The notes: generated by a model from the letters alone, not told the origin. A stretch of 64,000 nucleotides of DNA from Thermodesulforhabdus norvegica (GCF_900114975.1 NZ_FOUU01000003.1:160383-224382), one strand, 5' to 3'. Positions 53,009 through 62,954 are shown, counted from the first letter of the stretch. Made by a program: numbers and translations.

Positions 53009-54235
53009 ATGGAGTTCTGGATTGTTCTCGCCGGTTTTTTAGCGGGCGCTTACATGGCGTGGAATATAGGAGCCAACGATGTTGCCAACGGAATGGCTTC
53101 TGCCGTAGGGGCCCGGGCTATTACTTTGCGTCAGGCTGTTTTTATCGGCGGTATTCTCGATTTTGCCGGTGCCGTCCTCGTGGGTTCTCATGTAACCACG
53201 ACCATCCGCAAAAATATTATCGATGCCCATGCTATAACCGCCGACCCTCAGGTTATGATGCTGGGGTTACTGGCTGCTCTTCTGGCGGCGGCATTTTGGG
53301 TATTTTTTTCAACCTGGAGTGAATTTCCCGTTTCCACAACTCACTCGATTGTGGGCGCTATTCTGGGCTTCGGACTCATTGAAGGAGGAATAAAGGCCGT
53401 TTACTGGGGAAAGCTCTTTGCCATAATCTTGAGCTGGATTATATCCCCCATATTTGCCGGAATACTTGCTTTTTTAACCTTTAACATTGTCAGAAAGCGC
53501 ATATTACAGCATCCCGAGCGTCTATCGCAAATGCTTCGCTGGAGCCCCCTGCTCGGCGGTATCACATTTTTCATAGTTGCTCTTTCCCTGTTGCTGAAAA
53601 CGCCTCTGGGGAAAAAATTCAATATAACCAATATACAAGCGATGATTATAGCTCTCATGTGTGGCCTGCTTACAGGAACAATTGCTTTTTTATGGGTAAG
53701 GAAGTTTTTAAGAACTTCTTCGGAAGACGTCGTCGAAGAGGCATTTCGCAGGTTTCAGATATTTACGTCCTGCTACGTAGCGTTCTCTCACGGTGCCAAC
53801 GACGTAGCAAACGCCATCGGCCCTGTGGCCGGTATATACGCAATTTACCGGACCCATAATGTGTCACCCACTGTGCCCGTTCCAACATACCTGCTGGCCG
53901 TTGGAGGAGCCTTTATAGCACTGGGTGTTTTTACCTGGGGATACAAGGTCATAGAAACGGTGGGCAGTAAGATTACCACACTTACCAATACACGGGGGTA
54001 TTCGGTTGATTTCGGAACGGCAACGTCCGTCCTGCTGGCTTCTAAGCTGGGCCTTCCCGTGTCCACAACTCATGCCGCAGTAGGTGCGGTCATAGGAGTT
54101 GGTCTTGCAGGAGGTATAAGCGCTGTTGACTTTGGGGTCGTCTGGCGTATAGTGCTTTATTGGGTAGTAACTCTCCCGCTGTCGGCCATCCCGACTATGG
54201 TAATATTTAAAATTCTCAAATTTTTGTTTCTTTGA
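53009..54235 (+). CDS. PiT-family inorganic phosphate transporter
   Basis: Membrane protein of 408 residues with about ten helices. The two inverted signature motifs are GANDVANGMASAVGARA near residue 20 and FSHGANDVANAIGPVAG near residue 255. SWSEFPVSTTHSIVGA and LGLPVSTTHAAVGAV repeat the STTHS element. PiT proteins import phosphate, often as a metal complex, with H+ or Na+. I choose the ATG at 53009, after CCGGAGGA; a TTG at 52991 is upstream. The DUF47 gene follows at once, as usual. Confidence 0.94.
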   Translation: MEFWIVLAGFLAGAYMAWNIGANDVANGMASAVGARAITLRQAVFIGGILDFAGAVLVGSHVTTTIRKNIIDAHAITADPQVMMLGLLAALLAAAFWVFFSTWSEFPVSTTHSIVGAILGFGLIEGGIKAVYWGKLFAIILSWIISPIFAGILAFLTFNIVRKRILQHPERLSQMLRWSPLLGGITFFIVALSLLLKTPLGKKFNITNIQAMIIALMCGLLTGTIAFLWVRKFLRTSSEDVVEEAFRRFQIFTSCYVAFSHGANDVANAIGPVAGIYAIYRTHNVSPTVPVPTYLLAVGGAFIALGVFTWGYKVIETVGSKITTLTNTRGYSVDFGTATSVLLASKLGLPVSTTHAAVGAVIGVGLAGGISAVDFGVVWRIVLYWVVTLPLSAIPTMVIFKILKFLFL

Positions 54236-54271
54236 GAAAAATTATCCCTATTGGTCAAAGGAGTGTTTGAC

Positions 54272-54940
54272 ATGAGAACAGCGTTTCTCAAACTCTTCAG
54301 GCATTCGCCGTTCCCGGGACTGAAGAAGCATGCCGATGTTATACGGGAAGTTTCTCAGGTATATCGTATGGCTGTTATTGCTTATCTGGACGGAGATCAG
54401 AGGGACTTCGAGCGTTATCACAATGAGGTTATAGTATTGGAGTCCCAGGGCGACATAATAAAACGAAATATCCGGGGACATCTTCCTCGAGGCGTTCTTC
54501 TTCCCATGGATAAGTTCCAGTTGTTCGCCTACTTGAGGGAGCAGGATAAGGTCCTTGATTCTGTGCAAAACGTTCTCCACTGGCTCTCCTACCGTTTTGC
54601 CCATGTACCGGACGAACTGGTTGACGATTTGCTCTTGCTCGTTGACAGGTCCATATATTCTCTGAAGGCAATTCATCCCATGGTTTCGGCGGCAGAAAGT
54701 TACTTCGAATCCTTCTCGGAAGAAACACGCCAGGTTGTGAAAGATGCAATAAAGCAAATAAGGGAATACGAGTTTCAATCCGACCAGGTGGAGAGAAAGT
54801 TGCTGGCCGACCTGTTCGCCTTCCCTTTTGATAACCCTCTTCAGGCGTTTCATCTCATTCGCCTCGTCGAGTACATTGGGGAAATTTCCAATCATGCGGA
54901 AAATGCGGCGGATATGATGAGGGCTATGATTGCCAAGTAA
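54272..54940 (+). CDS. DUF47/PhoU-like partner of PiT
   Basis: Helical protein of 222 residues, related to PhoU and the TIGR00153/DUF47 family. A late IREYEFQSDQVERKL element is typical. DUF47 proteins are commonly paired with PiT transporters and are thought to regulate them. AAAGGAG lies eight bases before the ATG at 54272; the frame is open to 54251 without a better start. It is 36 bases after the PiT gene and six before hrpA. Confidence 0.88.
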   Translation: MRTAFLKLFRHSPFPGLKKHADVIREVSQVYRMAVIAYLDGDQRDFERYHNEVIVLESQGDIIKRNIRGHLPRGVLLPMDKFQLFAYLREQDKVLDSVQNVLHWLSYRFAHVPDELVDDLLLLVDRSIYSLKAIHPMVSAAESYFESFSEETRQVVKDAIKQIREYEFQSDQVERKLLADLFAFPFDNPLQAFHLIRLVEYIGEISNHAENAADMMRAMIAK

Positions 54941-54946
54941 TTTAAA

Positions 54947-57900
54947 ATGCTTAAACCCCATGTAGAAAGAATAGCTAAATGGAAGCCTGAGGAACTCAAT
55001 TATCCGGCCGATCTGCCCATTTCAAGCAAGCGGCAGGAAATCCTTGCTGCTTTGCACTCATCTCAGGTGGTTGTCGTTTCCGGGGCAACCGGATCGGGTA
55101 AAAGTACGCAATTGCCCAAGATATGTCTTGAAGCAGGGCTTTGCCGTCGGGGCTTCATTGGGTGTACTCAACCCAGGCGAATAGCGGCCGTTTCCCTTGC
55201 TCACAGAGTAGGAGAGGAATTAAAGTCCCTCGGCCGAGGGCTTGTGGGATACAGGATTAGGTTCCGAGATTCTCTTGGCCCTCAAACGATCATAAAGTTC
55301 ATGACCGACGGTATTCTTCTTGCGGAAGCCAATAACGATCGCCTCTTTGAATCCTACGATGTGATAATTGTTGATGAGGCTCACGAACGGACGCTCAACA
55401 TAGATTTTATCCTGGGAATGTTAAAACAGGTCATAAAGCTTCGGCGGGACTTGCGGGTTATCATTGCTTCGGCGACCATCGACCCCGAAAAGTTCTCAGG
55501 GTTTTTCGACAATGCTCCTGTTGTGGAAATCCCGTCTCGTACCTATCCCGTGGAAGTTCGCTACAGGCCGATACCCGACGAAGACGACGTGACCTACATT
55601 GATGCCGCTGTTGATGCGGTGGACGACCTCGTTGCTGAAGTAAAGGGCGATATTCTTGTCTTTATGCCCACCGAGCGGGATATTCGAGAAGCGGTTCAGA
55701 GACTCAGGGAAAAATCCTACCATAACACGGAAATATACCCGCTCTATGCCAGAATGGCTGCATGGCAGCAGGCAGATATATTTGCAGTTACTCCTCACAG
55801 AAAGATAATCGTTGCAACCAACGTGGCGGAAACATCGCTTACCATTCCAAACGTTGAATGCGTCGTGGATACGGGACTTGCACGGGTTCCTCAGTACAGC
55901 CCAAAAACGGGTACTCAGGCGCTGCCCATTGTAAAAATCTCCAGAGCCAGTGCCGAACAGCGCAAAGGCCGGTGTGGGCGCACGAAGCCCGGAATATGTG
56001 TGAGGCTGTACGACGAAGAAGACTTTCTTCAGCGACCCGAGTTTACTCCGCCTGAGATCAGAAGGTCTAATCTGGCGGAGGTAATCCTGAGAATGCTTTA
56101 CCTGGGGCTGGGAAGCGTTGACGAGTTTCCCTTTATGGATCCTCCTCCCAAAACCGCAATAAAGGACGGTTATGCGGTACTGAGAGAGCTCGGCGCTGTG
56201 GAACAAAACACAGAACTCACGACTATGGGCCGGAAGATGGCCCGATTTCCGCTGGATCCCCGCCTCAGCAGGATACTCATAGAAGCGGGAAGGCGAGGGG
56301 CAACCGATGAGGTTCTCACGATCGTTTCGGCATTGAGTATACAGGATCCGAGGGAGCGGCCTTTTGGAGAAGAAGAGATCGCGGACATGGTCCATGGATT
56401 GTTCGTGCATCCTCGATCCGACTTCGTCACACTTCTTAATATATGGAAGGCCTATCATCGTGAAGCAGAAAGGGCTCCCAGTCGGAATGCTCTGCGTGCC
56501 TGGTGCAGGAAGCATTTTTTGTCCTACCGGCGTATTCAGGAATGGATCTCTGTAAGGGACGAACTCAGAGCAGTGCTGTCAGAGCAAAGGATGCTTAAAA
56601 AGAGCAAGAAGACCGCCGATTACAAAGATGTTCATTGCAGTATTATAAGCGGTTTCCTTACAAAGGTTGCAATGCATGAGGGTAAAGGGAAATATCGTAC
56701 CGTACACGGCAAGGAGCTGTATCTTCATCCTTCCTCAGGGGTAAAAGGGGAACCGAAGTGGATTGTTGCCGCGGAAGTTGTGGAAACGAGCAGAACTTTT
56801 GCCCGCATTGTGGCCGAAATTGAACCGGAGTGGATCGAAGAAGTGGGGATTCATCTGTGCAGGAAGAGTTACTTTGATGTTCACTGGCATTCCGGTAAAG
56901 GCAATGTGGTGGCCTTCGAAAAGGTACACTTCGGAAGCCTCCCGGTGGTTGAGCGAAGACCTGTGATTTACGGGAGGGTTAATCCCGGGGAGGCGCGAAA
57001 GGTATTTATAACGGAAGCCCTCGTAGATGGCAGGATAGGGCGTTCTTTTGACTTTATCGAATATAATCGGCGCATAATAGAGGAAGTCAGGGAAACGGAA
57101 GAAAAGATCCGCAGAAGAGGGCTCGTTGTGGACCGGGATAGGCTTTATGGGTTTTACAGTTGCCGAATTCCGGAAAACGTCTGGAGCCTGAGGGCTTTTG
57201 AAAAATTTATCAGAGCCCGGGGTGGTGATGATTTCCTGAAGCTGTCCCGTGAGGACGTGCTCAGAGAGGCTCTTTCCGAAGACCTGGAGCGGTTATTTCC
57301 GGGGCGGATAAAAATAGGCCAGATGGAGATAGAGCTGGTGTATCGGTTCAGTCCCGGCAGCGATGAAGACGGCGTTACCGCAATTGTTCCGGTAAATTGG
57401 CTTGCGTCGCTGCCGGCGGAGCCCTTTGACTGGCTTGTGCCCGGTTATCTTGAAGAAAAAGTCACATTCCTCCTTAAGGGTATGCCCAGGGACGTCAGAA
57501 GGCGATTTATTCCTCTCGCAGAGACGGTCAAAAAAGTGCTAGCCGACATGTCCTGGGGGCAGGGGAACTTCTGGCACAGGCTCAGCGAGGCCGTTTATAG
57601 AATTACGGGCATGAAAATAGCTCCGGAGGAATGGAGATCGGTGGAACTTCCTGTTTATCTGCAGTTCAGGTTTGAAATCGTTGACGGAGAAGGCAGAGTA
57701 ATAGCTTCCGGAAGAGACCTCGAGGAGCTACGCAAAACCGCCCCGATTTCCTACGAAGACGACCTCTGGGAGAGGGCGAGAAAGAAGTGGGAACGGGAAG
57801 GGATTGAGGATTTCCCGGAGGATATTCCGGAAGAAATAATGATTGGTGAAGATGGGACGGGCCACAAAAGGTTTGCCTATCCGGGGGTTGTGGAAGAATT

Positions 57901-58687
57901 CGGGAGGATCTGTATCAGACTCTTTCCCGTTCGCTATGAAGCCATGATTGCCAATGAAAAGGGAATTCTGGTTTTAATCCGCCGTGTTTTGCATCAGGAT
58001 CTTAAGAAGCTCGTAAAGTGCTGGACACCTCCGGAAGATCTACGGGGAGCCCTTTTTTTTATGCAAAAAGAGGGGCCCTTCCCCGGCCTTTTTGTTGACT
58101 TCCTTATAAAAGACCTTTTCGAACTCCGTGGCCCTGTACCTTTTGACATGAATGGGTTACGTAAAAAACTGGAGCGTGTACGGCACGAACTTGCGCTCAA
58201 GGGGATGGAACGATTTCAGAAGGTGTGTGAAATATTACGGGAGCGTGACCTTGTTAGACGAAAAATAGAGCGCTACAGGGAGAAGCAGGGCAAGGAGGTG
58301 CCGGCAGTCTCCGAACGGATGGCTTGTATGGAAAATGAACTCGAGCAACTCGTTCCGCCTGATTTTCTGAATCAATATTGCTTCGACGATTTCGATAAGC
58401 TCTTGAAGTGCCTTAAAGCACTTAACATACGGGTTGATCGGGCTTATACGTCCCCTGATAAGGACGTGGAAAAGGAAAGAACCATAAGGCCTTTTGAAAC
58501 GAAGCTGGAGGAGCTTAAAAAGCGCATACAGAGCCGTCCCGATGCTCTGATGCTGAAGAGGTTTTACGAAGAGCTGAGGTGGCTTGTGGAAGCCTTGAAA
58601 ATTCAGGTTTTTGCACCCGAAGTAAAGCCGTGGCAAAAAGTGTCTTTTCGTTATGTAGAGGAATTTCTGGAAAAATGTCCGAACTAG
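54947..58687 (+). CDS. hrpA: HrpA-type DEAH-box RNA helicase
   Basis: ATP-dependent RNA helicase of 1246 residues, near the ~1300 of E. coli HrpA. Motif I GATGSGKSTQLP is near residue 43, motif II DEAH near 142, motif III SATID, and motif VI QRKGRCGRTKPG near 340. The winged-helix, ratchet and OB regions follow, and a DUF3418-type C-terminal domain ends the protein. HrpA resolves collided ribosomes in E. coli. No ribosome site is obvious before the ATG at 54947. The Nudix gene overlaps its last 13 bases. Confidence 0.93.
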   Translation: MLKPHVERIAKWKPEELNYPADLPISSKRQEILAALHSSQVVVVSGATGSGKSTQLPKICLEAGLCRRGFIGCTQPRRIAAVSLAHRVGEELKSLGRGLVGYRIRFRDSLGPQTIIKFMTDGILLAEANNDRLFESYDVIIVDEAHERTLNIDFILGMLKQVIKLRRDLRVIIASATIDPEKFSGFFDNAPVVEIPSRTYPVEVRYRPIPDEDDVTYIDAAVDAVDDLVAEVKGDILVFMPTERDIREAVQRLREKSYHNTEIYPLYARMAAWQQADIFAVTPHRKIIVATNVAETSLTIPNVECVVDTGLARVPQYSPKTGTQALPIVKISRASAEQRKGRCGRTKPGICVRLYDEEDFLQRPEFTPPEIRRSNLAEVILRMLYLGLGSVDEFPFMDPPPKTAIKDGYAVLRELGAVEQNTELTTMGRKMARFPLDPRLSRILIEAGRRGATDEVLTIVSALSIQDPRERPFGEEEIADMVHGLFVHPRSDFVTLLNIWKAYHREAERAPSRNALRAWCRKHFLSYRRIQEWISVRDELRAVLSEQRMLKKSKKTADYKDVHCSIISGFLTKVAMHEGKGKYRTVHGKELYLHPSSGVKGEPKWIVAAEVVETSRTFARIVAEIEPEWIEEVGIHLCRKSYFDVHWHSGKGNVVAFEKVHFGSLPVVERRPVIYGRVNPGEARKVFITEALVDGRIGRSFDFIEYNRRIIEEVRETEEKIRRRGLVVDRDRLYGFYSCRIPENVWSLRAFEKFIRARGGDDFLKLSREDVLREALSEDLERLFPGRIKIGQMEIELVYRFSPGSDEDGVTAIVPVNWLASLPAEPFDWLVPGYLEEKVTFLLKGMPRDVRRRFIPLAETVKKVLADMSWGQGNFWHRLSEAVYRITGMKIAPEEWRSVELPVYLQFRFEIVDGEGRVIASGRDLEELRKTAPISYEDDLWERARKKWEREGIEDFPEDIPEEIMIGEDGTGHKRFAYPGVVEEFGRICIRLFPVRYEAMIANEKGILVLIRRVLHQDLKKLVKCWTPPEDLRGALFFMQKEGPFPGLFVDFLIKDLFELRGPVPFDMNGLRKKLERVRHELALKGMERFQKVCEILRERDLVRRKIERYREKQGKEVPAVSERMACMENELEQLVPPDFLNQYCFDDFDKLLKCLKALNIRVDRAYTSPDKDVEKERTIRPFETKLEELKKRIQSRPDALMLKRFYEELRWLVEALKIQVFAPEVKPWQKVSFRYVEEFLEKCPN

Positions 58688-59454
58688 ATTTCCGTGAAGA
58701 GAGGTCTTTTGAGTATCTGGAAGCACGCTCCCGGGAAATATATCCGGAGATACTGGATGTGTTGCGCTTTGAGGACCTTGGAAATTATTCTTCCGTGCTC
58801 GTTCCCCTCAGGGAGGTATCGGGGCATTTGTCGATTATGCTTAACAAAAGAAGCAGATTCGTGCCTCAACCCGGCGACTTATGCTTTCCCGGAGGCAGAA
58901 TCGAGCCTTTGGTGGACACCCTTATCGGGTTGGGCGTTCTTTTGAAGAAACCCTGGTTTGTTGAAAAAGCAGGCGGGAAAAAACGTCTGATTTCGCTGCT
59001 TATGTCAACGGCGTTTAGGGAAAGCTGGGAAGAGCTCCGGCTTAATCCCTTTAGAATCGAGCCGCTGGGGATACTGCCGCCTCAGGACCTTGTTATGTTC
59101 AAAAAACGGATTATTCCCTTCCTGGGCAGAATCAAAGGCGATCCGAATCTTCGGGTTAACGGACGAGAGGTTGAAAAGGTTATCTGGTTACCCGTTAAAG
59201 ATCTCTTTCTTAAAGAGAGATACGCTCTTTACAGGCTGTACGGTCTTCCGGGTCGTGATGAAAACGAAGGGGTGGATTTCCCGTGCTTCCTTTATCAGGA
59301 CGGAGTGTCCGTTGAAATATTGTGGGGCGCTACTTATCGGATAGTAATGACCTTTTTAAAGGTCTTCTGGGGCTTTGCACCGCCGGAGCTTGAATCCAGA
59401 CCGGTAGTTCCGGGAACCTTTAGCAAAAACTACCTCACGGGATACGATGCCTGA
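58675..59454 (+). CDS. Nudix hydrolase, CoA-pyrophosphatase-like, with split Nudix box
   Basis: Nudix protein of 259 residues. SVLVPLREVSGHLSIML and PGDLCFPGGRIEP resemble CoA diphosphatases of the NudL group. The catalytic RESWEEL (REx2EE) lies about 35-40 residues after PGG, instead of the usual ~15, because an extra segment with GLGVLLKKPWFV is inserted. The metal-binding Glu residues are kept, so it may still cleave a nucleoside-diphosphate-X substrate. I take the ATG at 58675, which overlaps the hrpA stop; the frame is open back to 58579 inside hrpA. Confidence 0.8.
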   Translation: MSELDFREERSFEYLEARSREIYPEILDVLRFEDLGNYSSVLVPLREVSGHLSIMLNKRSRFVPQPGDLCFPGGRIEPLVDTLIGLGVLLKKPWFVEKAGGKKRLISLLMSTAFRESWEELRLNPFRIEPLGILPPQDLVMFKKRIIPFLGRIKGDPNLRVNGREVEKVIWLPVKDLFLKERYALYRLYGLPGRDENEGVDFPCFLYQDGVSVEILWGATYRIVMTFLKVFWGFAPPELESRPVVPGTFSKNYLTGYDA

Positions 59455-59460
59455 CGGGCT

Positions 59461-59478
59461 TTGTGAATCTATTCTCAT
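59461..59478 (+). promoter_or_regulatory. Candidate Rex operator upstream of the HdrA-type gene
   Basis: TTGTGAATCTATTCTCAT matches TTGTGA-N6-TCACAA in all six bases on the left and four of six on the right. It lies about 180 bases before the HdrA-type start. TTGACG at 59488 just after it resembles a -35 box, but no good -10 was found. The resemblance to the atpZ site is seen directly; Rex control is inferred. Confidence 0.35.
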
Positions 59479-59660
59479 TGTTTGTGCTTGACGCTGATGC
59501 TTTTTTCACATAAGTACACGATGATATCGCTTTGAAAGTGTGTCTTCTGAAAAGAAGTCTTCTTGAATTTACACGCCGGGAAACAAGAAATGATCTATTT
59601 AGTGCAAAGTCGTTTGAGAATAAATGAGTAAAACTTTCAACACAAACTTCGGGGGAATTT

Positions 59661-62411
59661 ATGGGTGGATCAGGTGAGTTAAAAAATGTTGTGGTAATTG
59701 GTGGGGGAGTAGCAGGGCTGAATGCGGCCCTGGATCTGGCCGATCAGGGTTTCAATGTGTACGTCTTGGAAAAAGGAGATTCCCTTGGAGGCCTGATTCC
59801 CAAGCTCCACAGACTATATCCAATTTGCAGTTGCTGTAAGGTGACCAATCGGGCAATTGCATGCCAGCAGCATCCGAACATAAAAGTCATGACTTGCGCA
59901 ACCGTTGAAGACATTTCCGGCTCTGCTCCTTCCTTCAAAGTTTCCGTTAAGACACTTCAGGGAAGCCAGCAGATTGAAGCGGGGGCCATTATCCTTGCTC
60001 CCGGCCTTGAGCCTTTCGATCCTTCTGTCTACGATACCTACGCCTACTCTGCCTTCCCCAACGTCATCACCAGCGTTGAATTCGAGTGGATGCAGAAGCC
60101 CATAGGACCGAATAAGGGTGTCGTAACCAGACCCTCTGACGGTCAGGTGCCCAAAAAGGTGGCGTGGCTTCAGTGCGTTGGCTCCAGGGACGTTAACAAG
60201 TGTGATGCACCTTATTGCTCTTCCGTCTGCTGCATGTATGCCCTGAAAGAAGCCGTGCACTTCAAGGATGCCGTTCCCGAGGCCGATACGGCTATATTCT
60301 TTATGGATATGCGCACTCACGGAAAGGGCTATGAGCAGTACCTGAATAATGCCAAAGAAAAAGGCGTTAGATTCGTCAGAACCAGAATTCACAGCATAGA
60401 GCGCGGTCCCGGGAGTGAGGATCTCGTTCTGGAGTATGTAGATGAGAACGGCGATAAAAAGGAAGAGGTTTTCGATCTGGTCGTTCTGTCCGTTGGCCTA
60501 AGACCTTCGCCGGGCGTCAAAGAAGTGGCCGAAAAGCTTGGTGTGAAGCTTACGGAATACGGTTATATAGAAACGGCAGAGCTGGATCCCTGTGCAACCG
60601 GTGTTCCGGGAGTATTTGCCTGTGGAGCCGCCACCGGTCCTCGTGATGTATTTCAGTCTGTTACTGAAGCTCAGGCAGCGGCTGCAAGAGTTGCGGCCTA
60701 TCTGGGTGGAAGTGGTGACGGTGCTTCGGGTGTCAGCCTGAGAGATGTAAGCGGTGAGGAACCCAGAGTGGGAATTCTTTTCAGTGTGTGTCCCGGGAGA
60801 CCTGCCGGGTTTGACGCCCTTGTGGATGATCTTATGAAATTTGGAAAAGAGCTTCAGGGGGTTGCCTCGGTTGAGCGGATCGATCTTGTGGATTCTCAGG
60901 CCTTTGCAAAAGTTGCGGAGTGGCTCAAAGCCTCTGGGGTAAACAGGCTCATTTACGCAAGCTGTAACCCCATTATGCATCGTGAAATGATTGAGTGGGC
61001 AATGAAACAGGCGGGCCTTAACCCGACCCTTTACGATTATGTGGACATGAGAATTGTCGGCACCGATGAAAATCACAGGACCCGTCTCAGAGACCAGATC
61101 CGTGCCGCCGTACTCCATGCCCGCCTGACCGAGCCCCTGCCCGTCAAGGCCGTTCCCGTCGAGCAGTCTGCTCTGGTTGTGGGTGGAGGAATAGCGGGAA
61201 TGACGGCAGCGCTTGCCCTGGCGGATCAGGGGATTCAGGTAACGCTTGTTGAGAAAAAGGATCGACTGGGAGGGCATGCCCATAAGGTCCACGGGACCTG
61301 GCAGGGTACGGATATTCAATCCTACGTAGCCGACCTCACGAAGAGGGTTCAAAACAACCCGAGGATCAATGTGTTGCTCAATGCCAATGTGGACAGTGCC
61401 AGGGGCTTTGGAGGCCAGTTTGAAACAACCATAGTGCAAAATGGGAATCGCCTTGCCGTAAAGCACGGTGCCGTGATTATAGCCACCGGTGCCCATTCAC
61501 TCCGTCCCAGGGAATATTGTTACGGAGATCATCCGGAGATTTACAGATGGTCCGACCTTGCCAAGAAGCTTATAGACGATCCGGATGCCTTTAAGAGCGC
61601 CAGATGCGGTGTATTTATCCAGTGCGTTGGGTCCCGTGAACCGGAACGTCCTTATTGTAGCCGGCTTTGCTGCACCTTTGCCGTTAGAACGGCCTGTGAC
61701 CTGAAAGAAAAGAATCCCGATCTGGATCTTTACGTGCTCTATAGAGATATTCGCACCTTTGGAGAAAGAGAAAAGATATACAAAGAAGCCCGTGAGAAGG
61801 GGGTTCTTTTCGTAAGGTTTGATGTGGAAAGAAAACCCGTCGTTAAGGTTGAAGACGGCAGGATAAAGGTAAGGGTCTTTGATCCGATCCTGGGCCGGGA
61901 GCTCCTTATAGAACCCGACTTCATTTCGTTGCAGTCGGCCATATATGCGGAGCCCATTGACAGGCTCGCCGCCATGTACAAGGTGAGCCTCAACGATGAG
62001 GGTTTCCTGAGAGAGTCTCCAGCCAAGATGCGCCCTGTCGATGCCGAGATGGAAGGTGTTTTTGCCGCAGGTCTCGTCCTTGGTCCTAAGGGCGTGGAAG
62101 AAAGTGTGGTTGAAGCCTGGGCGGCGGCAGGCAGAGCCCTGCGTTTTCTGCGCCAGGGTGTGGTCATGACGGGAGGCGTGGTGGCCGAAGTCAACCCCGA
62201 TCGCTGTGCCGTATGCCTTACCTGTGTAAGGACTTGCCCCTTCGGTATCCCTTACATAGAAAGCGTTCAGGAAGCGGCTTATATCGATCCGTCACTTTGC
62301 GTTGGTTGTGGAATGTGCGTCAGCGAGTGTCCGGGCAAAGCCATAATGTACAGGAAGTTAAGCGACGATCAGATTGTTGAGATGACCCGTGCTCTTGTAC
62401 AGGAAGCGTGA
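59661..62411 (+). CDS. HdrA-type FAD/iron-sulfur fusion protein
   Basis: Protein of 916 residues with two FAD domains. Part 1 (about 1-355) has VVIGGGVAGLNAALDLADQG, YPICSCCKV and CVGSRDVNKCDAPYCSSVCC. Part 2 (about 365-490) resembles the HdrA N-terminal domain (ASCNPIMHREMIEWAMKQAG). Part 3 (about 500-835) is a second FAD domain, VVGGGIAGMTAALALADQG with CSRLCC. The C-terminus has two [4Fe-4S] motifs, CAVCLTCVRTCP and CVGCGMCVSECP. It resembles a QmoA-like domain joined to a complete HdrA. It would move or bifurcate electrons with MvhD. A GGGGG ribosome site precedes the ATG. Substrate and membrane partner are unknown. Confidence 0.88.
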   Translation: MGGSGELKNVVVIGGGVAGLNAALDLADQGFNVYVLEKGDSLGGLIPKLHRLYPICSCCKVTNRAIACQQHPNIKVMTCATVEDISGSAPSFKVSVKTLQGSQQIEAGAIILAPGLEPFDPSVYDTYAYSAFPNVITSVEFEWMQKPIGPNKGVVTRPSDGQVPKKVAWLQCVGSRDVNKCDAPYCSSVCCMYALKEAVHFKDAVPEADTAIFFMDMRTHGKGYEQYLNNAKEKGVRFVRTRIHSIERGPGSEDLVLEYVDENGDKKEEVFDLVVLSVGLRPSPGVKEVAEKLGVKLTEYGYIETAELDPCATGVPGVFACGAATGPRDVFQSVTEAQAAAARVAAYLGGSGDGASGVSLRDVSGEEPRVGILFSVCPGRPAGFDALVDDLMKFGKELQGVASVERIDLVDSQAFAKVAEWLKASGVNRLIYASCNPIMHREMIEWAMKQAGLNPTLYDYVDMRIVGTDENHRTRLRDQIRAAVLHARLTEPLPVKAVPVEQSALVVGGGIAGMTAALALADQGIQVTLVEKKDRLGGHAHKVHGTWQGTDIQSYVADLTKRVQNNPRINVLLNANVDSARGFGGQFETTIVQNGNRLAVKHGAVIIATGAHSLRPREYCYGDHPEIYRWSDLAKKLIDDPDAFKSARCGVFIQCVGSREPERPYCSRLCCTFAVRTACDLKEKNPDLDLYVLYRDIRTFGEREKIYKEAREKGVLFVRFDVERKPVVKVEDGRIKVRVFDPILGRELLIEPDFISLQSAIYAEPIDRLAAMYKVSLNDEGFLRESPAKMRPVDAEMEGVFAAGLVLGPKGVEESVVEAWAAAGRALRFLRQGVVMTGGVVAEVNPDRCAVCLTCVRTCPFGIPYIESVQEAAYIDPSLCVGCGMCVSECPGKAIMYRKLSDDQIVEMTRALVQEA

Positions 62412-62447
62412 AACTTATGGTCCACCGGAAGAAAAAGGAGTGTTTAT

Positions 62448-62858
62448 ATGAGCGCTTTTGAACCCAAAATAGTTGCCTTTTGTTGTGCCAATTGTGCGTC
62501 GGCGGCCGCTCAGGTGGCCGACAAGGCGGGATGGCAGCTTCCTCCCAACGTCAGGGTGGTTCAGCTTTTGTGTACAGGACGTCTCGACAGCCTGCACATT
62601 CTGAAGGCTCTCGAAAACGGAGCCGACGGAGTTTATGTGGCGGGGTGTCAGCCCGACAGTTGCCAGTTCAAGCACGGCGTTGAGAAAGCCGAGAAAAAGG
62701 TCAAATACGTTCAGAAGATTCTCGAGGATATCGGCCTGGAGCCCGAACGGGTGGCACTGTTCAATGTGGGGGCAGGAAAGGCCAACAGGTTTGTTGAGAT
62801 TGCCCGGGAGATGGTTGAAAAGATAAAGTCCCTGGGTCCAAGTCCTCTGAAAGGTTGA
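62448..62858 (+). CDS. MvhD-type hydrogenase iron-sulfur subunit
   Basis: Iron-sulfur protein of 136 residues of the MvhD/FrhD family. Cys residues for a [2Fe-2S] cluster are in FCCANCAS, LLCTGR and VAGCQPDSCQF. It normally passes electrons between HdrA and a hydrogenase or formate dehydrogenase. It is 36 bases after the HdrA-type gene, with an AAGGAG ribosome site. In QmoB a similar domain is fused to HdrA, so these two genes may form one functional unit. No hydrogenase or formate dehydrogenase gene is in the window. Confidence 0.92.
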   Translation: MSAFEPKIVAFCCANCASAAAQVADKAGWQLPPNVRVVQLLCTGRLDSLHILKALENGADGVYVAGCQPDSCQFKHGVEKAEKKVKYVQKILEDIGLEPERVALFNVGAGKANRFVEIAREMVEKIKSLGPSPLKG

Positions 62859-62867
62859 TTCCTTAGA

Positions 62868-62910
62868 AACGGGGTGGTCATCTTTATGAACCACCCCGTT
62901 GTTTGGTTGT
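62868..62910 (+). terminator. Terminator after the MvhD gene
   Basis: The 11-bp perfect inverted repeat AACGGGGTGGT (62868-62878) and ACCACCCCGTT (62890-62900) has an 11-base loop. A T-rich but broken tail (GTTTGGTTGT) follows. It ends the HdrA-MvhD transcript just before tRNA-Pro. Confidence 0.75.
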
Positions 62911-62954
62911 CTCTGGACATTCCGGGATTTTTAGGATAATAAGTTTTTAAAGGT

